Below are positions 7,422 to 15,892 of a stretch of 64,000 bases of DNA, one piece after another. The notes beneath the pieces were generated by a model, which made no database searches, had not been told where the DNA came from, and worked only from the letters and a program-made list of their open reading frames with translations. The stretch is taken from contig CAKQUX010000002.1 of NCBI GenBank assembly GCA_934277645.1, positions 248,001-312,000 on the forward strand, written 5' to 3'. This stretch comes from an uncultured Clostridia bacterium. Its GTDB lineage: Bacteria; Bacillota; Clostridia; Christensenellales; CAG-917. Made by a program: the position numbers and the translations under genes. Within the stretch, counting starts at the first letter, position 1, and the number at the start of each line of letters is the position of its first letter.

Positions 7422-8845
7422 TATTTTCTCCTACGGTTGTGATTTGGAAAAGACAAGGGTCTTGTCTTTTGATTGACGTTGAGCGACTTTAATAGTCCGT
7501 CCTTTAAGTCGGACGAAACGATAGGGGCGAACGGCGCGGCAAACGGCGTGCCGTAATTGTTTATCGAAACGATATAGCAAACCGTCATAATGGTGGCAAT
7601 CAAAAGTCCGTAAAGACCTAAGACGGCGGCAATGCAAACGAAGATTGCTCGCAGCATAGATATGACGTTTACTTGGCTCGGCACGCAGAATATGCCGATT
7701 GACGACAGCGCGATAATCAGTACGGCAGGCGACGAGATAAGCCCTGCCTTGACGGCTGTATCGCCAAGAACGATTGCGCCGACGATAGAAAGGGAAATGC
7801 CCAAAAATCTCGGCATACGAATCGACGCTTGATTTAGTATTTCAAACAAAAGCAAAACGAGCAAAATTTCGATTTGCGGCGGAAAAGGAATTCCGTTTGT
7901 TGCGTTAAGCAAAGTAATCAAAAACTTTAAAGGCAACAAATGGAAATGGAACGTTTCAAACGCAACGTATGCGGCAGGCAGAAAAATCGTAAGCAACATT
8001 CCGATAATTCGGAATATTCTGATAAGCGACGCGCGCCAATCGTTGCTGTAATAGTCGTATGCGTCCTGCATAGCCTCGAACAACAAAAACGGCACGGTGA
8101 GTACCGACGGCGAACCGTCCACTATGATTGCTATTCTGCCTTCTAAGAGTTTTGCGGCAACGACGTCGGGTTTTTCGGACGAGCCGACTTGTGTAAAAAG
8201 ACTGTACTTGTTTTCGCAAAGATATTGTTCGATATAATAGCTGTCCAATATACCGTCCGTCTTAATTTTTGAAATACGCTCTTTAACCGTTGAAATTATC
8301 GTTTTATCCGCAATGCCGTCGATGTAGCAAACGGCAACCGAAGTATGCGTTTGCTTGCCCACAGTCATATTCGTGATAACTAATTTTTCCGATTTTATCT
8401 TACGACGGATAAGAGTTGTATTTGCTTTTATATCTTCGATAAACCCTTCGCGCGGACCTCTCAGCACGCTTTCTGTCGGCGGCTCGGCGACGCTGCGCAT
8501 TACGGTTTTTCTTAGCGGAAAGCAAAAACAACCCTCGGCTCCGTCTATCAAAAGGACAACGTCACCGTTTGCGATATGCGATAAAACGTCGCCAAGCTCA
8601 ACCGATACGTCAATGGTTTCGGGGAACGGCAAATTTTTCAAGCTGTCGTAAACGGGAACAGACAAAGTAGTTCCCGTCAGACTGCTAAGCACGTCCCTTG
8701 TCAAAATATCTTTATCGACAAAGCCGTCCAGATAGCAAACGGCAGCCGCGCCTAAATTGACGTCAAAGTTTTTGACGATAAGGTCGTCGCTGTCCGAATA
8801 TGCGTTTTTTACGTCGTTAGTCAGTTTTTCAAGTTCTACTGTCAT
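7421..8845 (-). CDS. gerAA: Spore germination protein (GerAA type)
   Basis: A 474-residue A subunit of a germinant receptor. A large hydrophilic N-terminal domain (about residues 1-260, with FVDKDIL-type repeats and LIDG strands) precedes a membrane domain with several helices (about residues 285-440). The PSILTVP-like region and the end of the soluble domain fit GerA. The start is the ATG at 8845 behind GAGGG; the frame is open further upstream without a site. First gene of the gerAA-gerAB-gerAC operon, which is likely transcribed in the forespore, although I could not pick a convincing sigma-G promoter. Confidence 0.88.
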   Translation of the reverse strand: MTVELEKLTNDVKNAYSDSDDLIVKNFDVNLGAAAVCYLDGFVDKDILTRDVLSSLTGTTLSVPVYDSLKNLPFPETIDVSVELGDVLSHIANGDVVLLIDGAEGCFCFPLRKTVMRSVAEPPTESVLRGPREGFIEDIKANTTLIRRKIKSEKLVITNMTVGKQTHTSVAVCYIDGIADKTIISTVKERISKIKTDGILDSYYIEQYLCENKYSLFTQVGSSEKPDVVAAKLLEGRIAIIVDGSPSVLTVPFLLFEAMQDAYDYYSNDWRASLIRIFRIIGMLLTIFLPAAYVAFETFHFHLLPLKFLITLLNATNGIPFPPQIEILLVLLLFEILNQASIRMPRFLGISLSIVGAIVLGDTAVKAGLISSPAVLIIALSSIGIFCVPSQVNVISMLRAIFVCIAAVLGLYGLLIATIMTVCYIVSINNYGTPFAAPFAPIVSSDLKDGLLKSLNVNQKTRPLSFPNHNRRRK

Positions 8846-9143
8846 AATTGCCCTCGACTTATCTTTTTTCAATTTAGGGAAAATATGCAAGGCTATGAAA
8901 ATATGAATTAACTTGTTGGGCAAGCACGTCGATTAAGGTATAATGAACGCGGTTATACGGACGGCGAGAAAATCGAACGGCAAAACGCAACTGAAAAACG
9001 CAACCAAACCGAAAAAAAGGTTGCTTTAACGTGTAAATTAGCAGGCGCGGCCTAGCGAACAAGGCGAAAGATTGCGATTTTATCGATTACGAAGTTTACA
9101 GCCAAAAGCGTGCAATGACGCCTGACAATTTGATTGTAACTTC

Positions 9144-9172
9144 TTGACTATTTAAGTGCTTGAGGCTAAAAT
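9144..9172 (+). promoter_or_regulatory. Promoter of the amidohydrolase gene (leaderless)
   Basis: -35 TTGACT (9144-9149), 17-bp spacer, -10 TAAAAT (9167-9172), then seven bases and the ATG at 9180. The predicted transcript starts at the start codon. Confidence 0.85.
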
Positions 9173-9179
9173 AGCTTGT

Positions 9180-9989
9180 ATGGAAAAAATCATTGACATA
9201 CACGCACATATCTATCCTGAAAAAATAGCAAGAAAAGCCGTCGAGTCCATAGGGTCGTTTTACGACATATCTATGGTGGGCGGAAACGGCACCGGCGAGG
9301 ATTTGCTTTTTAGCGGCGGCAAAATCGGCGTCGAAAGGTACGTTGTTCATTCAACGGCAACAAAACCCGAACAAGTACAAGCGATAAACGATTTTATCAG
9401 CGGCGAATGTAAACTGCACAGTGAATTTATAGGATACGCCACGCTTCATCCCGATATGGAAGAAGAGGCAATAGCCTTAGAGGTCGAAAGAATAAAGGAA
9501 CTCGGTCTTAAAGGCATAAAACTTCATCCGGACTTTCAACGGTTTTTTATAGACGAGGACAGAGCGGAAAAGATATATAGACAAGTCGAAGGAAAGTTGC
9601 CTATTCTTTTTCACACGGGCGACCCTCGATACGATTTTTCGTCACCGCTCAGAATGAGTCGTGTCGCAAAGCGGCATAAAAACCTTATTTCAATCGGCGC
9701 GCATTTCGGCGGTTATTGTCGTTGGGATGAAGTCGAAGTATACAAAGGACTTGACAATATGTTTTTTGATACTTCAAGTACGTTGTTTAGGCTAAGTCCC
9801 GAAAAAGCGAAAAACATAATGAATATGCTCGGCATTGAAAAATTTATGTTTGGTGTAGATTTCCCTATGTGGGAGCACGACAAGGAGCTTGAAAGGTTTT
9901 ACGGTTTAAGGCTCAGTAGCTCGGACAATGAAAAAGTGCTTTATAGCAATGCAATTCGTTTTTTGCGTCTTACCGGCGCAATCGATTGA
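9180..9989 (+). CDS. Amidohydrolase-2 family metal-dependent hydrolase
   Basis: A 269-residue TIM-barrel hydrolase. The start MEKIIDIHAHIYPE carries the HxH metal motif after strand 1. GLKGIKLHPDFQRF, ILFHTGD, IGAHFGG and the C-terminal KFMFGVDFPMW give further metal-binding His and the Asp near strand 8. The family includes decarboxylases and lactone or amide hydrolases, so the substrate is open. The promoter -10 lies seven bases before the ATG and no ribosome-binding site fits, so the mRNA is probably leaderless. The next promoter (for purB) overlaps its stop codon. Confidence 0.82.
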   Translation: MEKIIDIHAHIYPEKIARKAVESIGSFYDISMVGGNGTGEDLLFSGGKIGVERYVVHSTATKPEQVQAINDFISGECKLHSEFIGYATLHPDMEEEAIALEVERIKELGLKGIKLHPDFQRFFIDEDRAEKIYRQVEGKLPILFHTGDPRYDFSSPLRMSRVAKRHKNLISIGAHFGGYCRWDEVEVYKGLDNMFFDTSSTLFRLSPEKAKNIMNMLGIEKFMFGVDFPMWEHDKELERFYGLRLSSSDNEKVLYSNAIRFLRLTGAID

Positions 9990-10014
9990 CAAAACTTTAA
10001 GGTTAGTTTATTAT
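9986..10014 (+). promoter_or_regulatory. purB-purA promoter
   Basis: -35 TTGACA (9986-9991, overlapping the stop codon of the preceding gene), 17-bp spacer, -10 TATTAT (10009-10014). Predicted start near 10021, giving a leader of about 90 nt. Confidence 0.8.
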
Positions 10015-10054
10015 CTAATAGTGAAAACGATATCAAACCAAAAGCGAATATGCC

Positions 10055-10099
10055 ACGCCAAATTGCGGGTTAGCCCGTGACTTGGCGTATTTTAATTTT
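10055..10099 (+). promoter_or_regulatory. Attenuator-like hairpin in the purB leader
   Basis: Outer stem ACGCCAA/TTGGCGT (10055-10061 with 10082-10088), symmetric 4+4 internal loop, inner stem CGGG/CCCG (10066-10069 with 10074-10077) and loop TTAG, followed at once by the T-rich run ATTTTAATTTT that leads into the GGAG site of purB. It has the form of an intrinsic terminator placed between promoter and gene. Confidence 0.6.
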
Positions 10100-10110
10100 A
10101 TGGAGATAGT

Positions 10111-11511
10111 ATGAAACCTTTGTATGAAAACCCACTTTGCACAAGATATTCGTCAACCGAAATGCAAACAATCTTTTCAGACGACGTTCGTTTCGGTCTT
10201 TGGAGAAGGCTTTGGCTTGCCTTGGCGAAATCGGAAAAAGCGTTAGGGCTCGATATAACCGACGAGCAAATAGCGGAACTTAGCGCGCATCTTGACGATA
10301 TCAATTACGAAGACGCTTTGGCGAAAGAAAAAGAAATTCACCACGACGTAATGAGCCACATCTATGCGTTGGGACTTTTATGCCCGAAAGCCAAACCGAT
10401 AATTCATTTAGGCGCGACAAGTTGTTTTGTAACCGACAACAGTGAGCTTATTATGATGTACCGCGCGCTTAAACTCGTAAAGGAAAGACTTATAAAGGTG
10501 ATAAAAAATCTTTCGGATTTTGCGCTCGAATACAAGGATATGCCGACGCTCGGTTTTACGCATCTTCAAGCGGCGCAACTTACGACGGTTGGAAAAAGAG
10601 CCACGCTTTACGTTCAGGAACTTATGATGGACCTTGAAAACGTTAATAGCTTGTTGGAGAATTTTAAACTTAGGGGAATTAAAGGCACGACGGGAACGCA
10701 AGCAAGTTTCTTAGAGCTGTTCAACGGCGACCACGAAAAAGTAAAACGTCTTAACGAAATGGTTGTAGGGGAAATGGGCTTTAAAAACTATTTTGCCGTT
10801 TCGGGACAAACCTATCCGAGAAAATATGACTTTTTCATTTTGTCAACGCTTTCGGGTATTGCGCAAAGTGCGTCTAAATTTGCAAACGACCTTAGAATTT
10901 TGCAAAGCAAAAAGGAAATGGAAGAACCGTTCGGTAAAAAACAAGTCGGCTCTTCCGCTATGGCATACAAACGCAACCCGATGCTAAGTGAAAGAATTTG
11001 TGCTTTAAGCCGATATCTTATCAGTCTTCCGCAAAACCCTGCCATGACTTCTTCGACGCAGTGGTTTGAAAGAACGCTCGACGACAGCGCAAATCGCAGA
11101 CTTACAAACAGCGAAGCGTTTTTAACCGCCGACTCCATTTTGCTTTTGATGGACAAAGTTACAACGGGAATGGTTGTTTATCCTAAAATCATCGAAAAGC
11201 ACGTCGGCGAAGAGCTTCCTTTTATGGCGACGGAAAACATCCTTATGGACTGCGTAAAAGCAGGAGGCGACCGTCAGGCTTTGCACGAGGCAATAAGAGA
11301 GTGCAGTATGGAAGCGGCGGCGCACGTCAAAATAGACGGACTTGAAAACGACCTTATCGAAAGACTTAAAGCAAAAGATGCGTTTAAGCCGTTTAAAGAT
11401 TTGATTGATAAAGCAATGGACGCAAGGCTCTATATAGGCAGAGCAAGCGTACAAACGGAAGAATACGTTTCGGGCGAGGTTTTACCTGCCCTTGAAAAGG
11501 AGAAAAAATGA
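10111..11511 (+). CDS. purB: Adenylosuccinate lyase
   Basis: A 466-residue homotetrameric lyase acting twice in purine synthesis: SAICAR to AICAR, and adenylosuccinate to AMP, each releasing fumarate. The fumarase/aspartase superfamily signature is present as GSSAMAYKRNPMLSE. TLGFTHLQAAQ and GTTGTQASF are further active-site loops. It starts with a GGAG site after a hairpin-containing leader. Its TGA overlaps the ATG of purA by 4 bp, so the two steps from IMP to AMP are translationally coupled. Confidence 0.95.
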   Translation: MKPLYENPLCTRYSSTEMQTIFSDDVRFGLWRRLWLALAKSEKALGLDITDEQIAELSAHLDDINYEDALAKEKEIHHDVMSHIYALGLLCPKAKPIIHLGATSCFVTDNSELIMMYRALKLVKERLIKVIKNLSDFALEYKDMPTLGFTHLQAAQLTTVGKRATLYVQELMMDLENVNSLLENFKLRGIKGTTGTQASFLELFNGDHEKVKRLNEMVVGEMGFKNYFAVSGQTYPRKYDFFILSTLSGIAQSASKFANDLRILQSKKEMEEPFGKKQVGSSAMAYKRNPMLSERICALSRYLISLPQNPAMTSSTQWFERTLDDSANRRLTNSEAFLTADSILLLMDKVTTGMVVYPKIIEKHVGEELPFMATENILMDCVKAGGDRQALHEAIRECSMEAAAHVKIDGLENDLIERLKAKDAFKPFKDLIDKAMDARLYIGRASVQTEEYVSGEVLPALEKEKK

Positions 11512-12791
11512 ACACAGCAATAGTCGGTATTAACTGGGGCGATGAGGGCAAAGGCAGAATGGTTGACCTTTTGTCAAGCGATTACGACGTTGTGGTACGC
11601 TATCAAGGCGGCAACAACGCAGGACACACCGTTATCAACGAAAAGGGCAAGTTTATTTTGAATTTGCTCCCGTCGGGTATACTTCGCGACGACGTAACGT
11701 GCGTTATGGGTAGCGGTATGGTCATTGACCTTAAACACTTGTCGGGCGAAGTCGCAAGACTAAAAGAGGGCGGCATAAACGTAACGCCACGCAATCTTGT
11801 CATATCCGACAGAGCCGTTATATGTATGCCTTACGACGTTGTGCAAGACTGCCTCGAAGAAGACAGGCTTCAAGGCAAAAAGTTCGGTTCGACACGCCGC
11901 GGAATAGGGCCTGTCTATTCGGACAAGTATATGAAAAAAGCCGTTCACATGGGCGACCTTATTTACAGCACGACGTTAGAGCAAAAAGTACGCGACCTTG
12001 TAGAATGGAAAAATCTTCTTTTCAAGAGTTACGGCGTTGAGATAAACGTTGACGAGATGATTGACTACTTAAAAACGTACGGCAAGGAATTTGCGCCTTA
12101 CGTTCAGGACACGAACGCGTTTTTAAAGCAAGCGCAAAAAGAAAAGAAAAACATAATGTTCGAAGCGCAACTCGGCGCATTGAAGGACATCGACTTCGGC
12201 ATTACGCCGTACACGTCGTCGTCAAACGTAATTTCGGCATACGCGCCGATAGGAAGCGGTTGCCCGTCGCTTAAATTGGACAGCGTTATCGGAATAGTAA
12301 AGGCATATTCGAGCGCGGTCGGCGAAGGACCGTTTGTTTGCGAGATGTTCGGCGACGAAGCGGAATTTTTAAGACAGGCAGGCGGCGAGTACGGAGCGGC
12401 AACAGGCAGACCTCGCCGAGTAGGCGGTTTCGATTTTCCTGCTACCCGTTACGGCATCGAAATGCAAGCGGCAACGGAAATAGCGATTACCAAAATCGAC
12501 GTTTTGTCCAAGCTCGACAAAATTCCCGTTTGCGTTGCGTATGAATTTGAAGGCAAACGCCTTGACGATTTTCCTTATCCCGACCTTTTGGACGACTGCA
12601 AACCTATTGTCGAATATCTTGACGGTTGGAATACCGACATTTCAAGCTGCAAGTCGTTTGACGAACTTCCTTTGAATGCAAAGAACTATTTAAAGTTCTT
12701 GCAAAAAGGTTTAAACGCGCCGATTACTCTTGTTTCGGTAGGCGCGGACAGAGAACAATATTTTTATATCAAAAAAGGCGAACTTAACTAA
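11508..12791 (+). CDS. purA: Adenylosuccinate synthetase
   Basis: A 427-residue GTP-dependent enzyme joining IMP and aspartate to adenylosuccinate, the first committed step to AMP. Signatures: NWGDEGKGRMVD (P-loop-like N-terminus), GGNNAGHTV, STRRGIGPVYSDK and GAATGRPRRVGGFD. Length fits the family. It overlaps purB and forms the purBA unit; the 161 bp to the next gene hold no clear terminator. Confidence 0.96.
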   Translation: MNTAIVGINWGDEGKGRMVDLLSSDYDVVVRYQGGNNAGHTVINEKGKFILNLLPSGILRDDVTCVMGSGMVIDLKHLSGEVARLKEGGINVTPRNLVISDRAVICMPYDVVQDCLEEDRLQGKKFGSTRRGIGPVYSDKYMKKAVHMGDLIYSTTLEQKVRDLVEWKNLLFKSYGVEINVDEMIDYLKTYGKEFAPYVQDTNAFLKQAQKEKKNIMFEAQLGALKDIDFGITPYTSSSNVISAYAPIGSGCPSLKLDSVIGIVKAYSSAVGEGPFVCEMFGDEAEFLRQAGGEYGAATGRPRRVGGFDFPATRYGIEMQAATEIAITKIDVLSKLDKIPVCVAYEFEGKRLDDFPYPDLLDDCKPIVEYLDGWNTDISSCKSFDELPLNAKNYLKFLQKGLNAPITLVSVGADREQYFYIKKGELN

Positions 12792-12952
12792 CAAATTGCG
12801 AACTTAGCAAATAAGCGGTCTTAAATATAACGGCTTAACGCGGCGTCAGGGCAAACCCTGCAAGTATTCGGCAAATAGTTGTCTAATAGACAAACGACAA
12901 TTAAGCGACGCAAACATTAAAACGCAAGCGTTAAAAACGAGGAGGTGTGTTT

Positions 12953-15346
12953 ATGGCAGTAAAAATAAATTATTCTATCGGGTACAACATCGACGCGGTC
13001 GGCTTTAAAAATCGAGTCAAAAGCGGGCGAGCCGGACAAAATCAATTGTGGGGCAGTATCGTTATGCCTTCGACCGCAATCGGATACAGCTCAGATGCAA
13101 AGATAAAGATTTTCGAAGCGTCGAAAGAATTGTCAAAAGACAAAACAAACTACGTTGCGAAGTTTGGGCAGGCTATGACGGCTTTTTGTTATATGTACGG
13201 CTACGGCGTAGAGCAAGACGAGAAGAAAGGGTTTAAGATTGCCGAAAAAGCCATAGATCACGACGGATACGGATTTTGCTATTACGTTTTGGGAGAGGCG
13301 TACTTTTACGGTGTCGGAACAAAAAAGGACGTTCAAAAAGGCGAAAAGTTTTTGTCCAAAGGAATCGTTTGTGAAAATCCGTTTGCCATATCAGCGCTCG
13401 CTAAACACTATTATTTCGGCGAAGAGGTAGCGAAAGACGAAAAAAAAGCGTTTGTACTATTTAGCAAGGCAAGCGAAATGGACAGCGGCGGATGCGCGTT
13501 TTATTTGGGAGAGTTTTACAATAAAGGACTTGGCGGCGTCGCAAAAAACTATAATAAAGCGTTTGAATTTTATCTTAAAGCTTTAGACGACGAAAACGAC
13601 TGTATTGCGGCAAGAGAAATCGGAAAGTTGTTCGAGAGCGGAGCTTTCGGAAAGCCCGACTATTTTACTGCGATGAAATATTACGAAGAAGAAGCAAGAT
13701 TAAATATCTTTGTCAGCACAAGACGATTTTTGGAAGAATACAAATATTTCCCTTTCGGAATCGAAAGCAACTATACCGACAGCGAACTTGAAAAACTTAT
13801 GTCGTCCGACAACATTAAAGACGTTATGAAAGTGTTTCAGTTCATTACCGGAGATATTAAAGCTCAAAGACAGACTTTAAGAGTTGCAAAAAAACTTATG
13901 GACGTCAATTCGCTTGCAGAAACGATAGTTGCTATGTTTATCTATGACGGCATAGTTGCGCCTAAAAACGAAGATTATGCAATGGAACTTTTGCAACACT
14001 CGGCGTCGCTCGGCAGCAAAATGGCATATAACGTAATGTACGTATACTTGGTCAATAAGGATAAAGAAAAGGCATTAAAATATCTCGATATAGCGTCCGG
14101 AATGGGAGACGGTGGCTTAGACGTCAAAGGCGACGGAAAAACCTGTTATCCGTCGTGCCTTTTAAAGCCGTATCCTGCCGCAGTAGAAAACTATTTATGG
14201 AACGTACGCAAAAAAGAAGGCGGCGAGGAAAAGGCTTATAAATTAGCCGACAAAATTTATGCAAAAGAAAAAGGCACAGGAAGCAAACTCGAAGCAAGAC
14301 TGTTAAGATTTATCGGCAGATATTATCAATACGGTATAATCGTAAAGAAAGACGTTTATAAAGCATTAGACCTTTATGAACAAGCGATAAAAATCGATGA
14401 GACCGAAAAGGGTATCGCCGGCGCGTACATTGGCGAAATCTACAAAAACGGCGACGGAGTGGACGTAAATTACGATAAAGCGCGCGACTATTTTTTTGCC
14501 GCGGCAAACAGTGGAAACAAAAACTCTTTCTTCAATTTGGAATACGTTCTTTCCGCAGGTGACAAAGAGAAATCGTGCGCAAAAACGAGTTATGCGCTTT
14601 TGAGATGTTGCGTCGAACAAGATAAGCGAAACTCTGCCGCATTGAACAATTATGCGAATTGTATTTCGAAGGGTTACGGAACAAAGAAAGACGAAAAGAA
14701 AGCCTTTGAATATTATAAAGAGGCGGCTCAAATCGACGAAGAAGATAAGAACTTTGTGTTAAAATCCGTCAACAATTATGCAAAATGTTATATAAACGGA
14801 ACTGGTGTAGACAAAGACGTAAAACGCGGACTAACGCTGACAAAACGTTATGCGGACGAAGGGTTTTTGGCTTGTATGTCAAGTCTTGCGAAATATTATT
14901 CAGACGGTGAAATCGCCGAGAAAAACGTAAAAGAAGCGATACGCATTTACGAAAGTCTTCTTGCTCAAAACTATTCCGTTGACGAGATTTGTTCGCGCTT
15001 AGCGTGGATATACTTAAAAGGAAACGGCGTTGCGAAGAATCCGACAAAAGCAATCGAATATTGCAAAAAAGGCATAACGGAAGGCAGTGGCGAAAGTTCT
15101 AATGCGCGACTTGGCGCAATGTATTTTTACGGCGACGGCGTAGAAAAAGATTATGCAAAAGCAATTTCATATTTTAAAAAGGCGATAAAACTCGGAAGCA
15201 CCGCCGCATATTATTGGCTCGGCATTGCGGCTATGGAAGGGCTTGGCGTAGTTAAAGATATAAACGAAGCGAAAAGATGTTTTAAAATCGCAAGCGCCGC
15301 AGGGGACGAAGACTCCGCAGAAATGCTGAAAAAAATCGGCGGTTGA
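12953..15346 (+). CDS. Large Sel1-like repeat protein
   Basis: A 797-residue protein built almost entirely of Sel1/TPR-like repeats of about 36 residues, visible as recurring A-x-x-Y-x-G-x-GV-x-KD phrases (e.g. YGYGVEQDEKKGFKIAEKA, YFYGVGTKKDVQKGEKF, YLKGNGVAKNPTKAIEY, YFYGDGVEKDYAKAISYF). Such solenoids bind other proteins. There is no signal peptide or membrane helix, so it is cytoplasmic. The start is the ATG behind GGAGGTGTGTTT; a GTG two codons upstream is in frame but less well placed. It could be transcribed with purBA (161-bp gap). Partner unknown. Confidence 0.85.
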   Translation: MAVKINYSIGYNIDAVGFKNRVKSGRAGQNQLWGSIVMPSTAIGYSSDAKIKIFEASKELSKDKTNYVAKFGQAMTAFCYMYGYGVEQDEKKGFKIAEKAIDHDGYGFCYYVLGEAYFYGVGTKKDVQKGEKFLSKGIVCENPFAISALAKHYYFGEEVAKDEKKAFVLFSKASEMDSGGCAFYLGEFYNKGLGGVAKNYNKAFEFYLKALDDENDCIAAREIGKLFESGAFGKPDYFTAMKYYEEEARLNIFVSTRRFLEEYKYFPFGIESNYTDSELEKLMSSDNIKDVMKVFQFITGDIKAQRQTLRVAKKLMDVNSLAETIVAMFIYDGIVAPKNEDYAMELLQHSASLGSKMAYNVMYVYLVNKDKEKALKYLDIASGMGDGGLDVKGDGKTCYPSCLLKPYPAAVENYLWNVRKKEGGEEKAYKLADKIYAKEKGTGSKLEARLLRFIGRYYQYGIIVKKDVYKALDLYEQAIKIDETEKGIAGAYIGEIYKNGDGVDVNYDKARDYFFAAANSGNKNSFFNLEYVLSAGDKEKSCAKTSYALLRCCVEQDKRNSAALNNYANCISKGYGTKKDEKKAFEYYKEAAQIDEEDKNFVLKSVNNYAKCYINGTGVDKDVKRGLTLTKRYADEGFLACMSSLAKYYSDGEIAEKNVKEAIRIYESLLAQNYSVDEICSRLAWIYLKGNGVAKNPTKAIEYCKKGITEGSGESSNARLGAMYFYGDGVEKDYAKAISYFKKAIKLGSTAAYYWLGIAAMEGLGVVKDINEAKRCFKIASAAGDEDSAEMLKKIGG

Positions 15347-15374
15347 CAAACGACAGTCGAAAAAAACGACAATT

Positions 15375-15412
15375 AAAAAAGCCGCAAACGCTAAATGGCG
15401 AGCGGCTTTTTT
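15375..15412. terminator. Bidirectional terminator after the Sel1-repeat gene
   Basis: A-run, stem GCCGC/GCGGC (15381-15385 with 15402-15406), then TTTTTT; the A- and T-runs extend the stem. It can also end leftward transcripts. Confidence 0.8.
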
Positions 15413-15508
15413 GTTTGTCTTTAATAATTAAAAACGCAAACGAACAAATCGAGAATATGAAGCAAACGACAAAAACGCAAGGCAAAGGTTTAAAGGCGTT
15501 AAGCAAAG

Positions 15509-15886
15509 TCAGAATAAATTGTTTTCAGATATGAAATCGTCAAGTTTTATAAAGAATCTGACGAACTCGTCGATTGCGCAAATGACGCTGAAATTGTCGG
15601 GGTAGCTTTTGTAGAGAATTTCGTTGTACAAGCGAATTTTATAATCGTTTCCGTTGTTTTTTACAAACAGGTCGTAGTAATAGCTTGCATCGTTGTTAAA
15701 CTCATTAAAATGATTTCCCGTGTCGGTAATCATAAAGCCGCCTTCCGTAGGTTTGATTTTTAATATCAAAGCGTTGTTGTCGCTGTTCATCCGCAAATAG
15801 GCGGGCAGAACGATTTCTATAAACTCGTCGTTGGCTTTAACGCTTAAAATTTCTAACTGCTTTAAAAGCTCTTTTTTTGTTTTCAT
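15509..15886 (-). CDS. Hypothetical protein, possibly DUF1828-like
   Basis: A 125-residue soluble protein. The central GGFMITDTGNHFNEF phrase recalls the ITDxG core of DUF1828-type proteins, a family of unknown role; the match is by eye only. The start lies 6 bases after the stop of the InlB-repeat lipoprotein gene with only a weak GGAAATAAG upstream, so it probably depends on the same transcript and on translation reinitiation. No catalytic residues can be named. Confidence 0.55.
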   Translation of the reverse strand: MKTKKELLKQLEILSVKANDEFIEIVLPAYLRMNSDNNALILKIKPTEGGFMITDTGNHFNEFNNDASYYYDLFVKNNGNDYKIRLYNEILYKSYPDNFSVICAIDEFVRFFIKLDDFISENNLF

Positions 15887-15892
15887 AAAGTC

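Noticed and set aside
8850..8990. Sigma-G promoter for the ger operon.
   Set aside because: GCATA-like and CATATTT words occur, but no pair has correct spacing and good -10 agreement.
8943..9029. 28-codon, very basic ORF (MNAVIRTARK...) behind TTGGGC-N17-TATAAT.
   Set aside because: Its ATG overlaps the -10 hexamer, so it would not be in the mRNA, and there is no ribosome-binding site.
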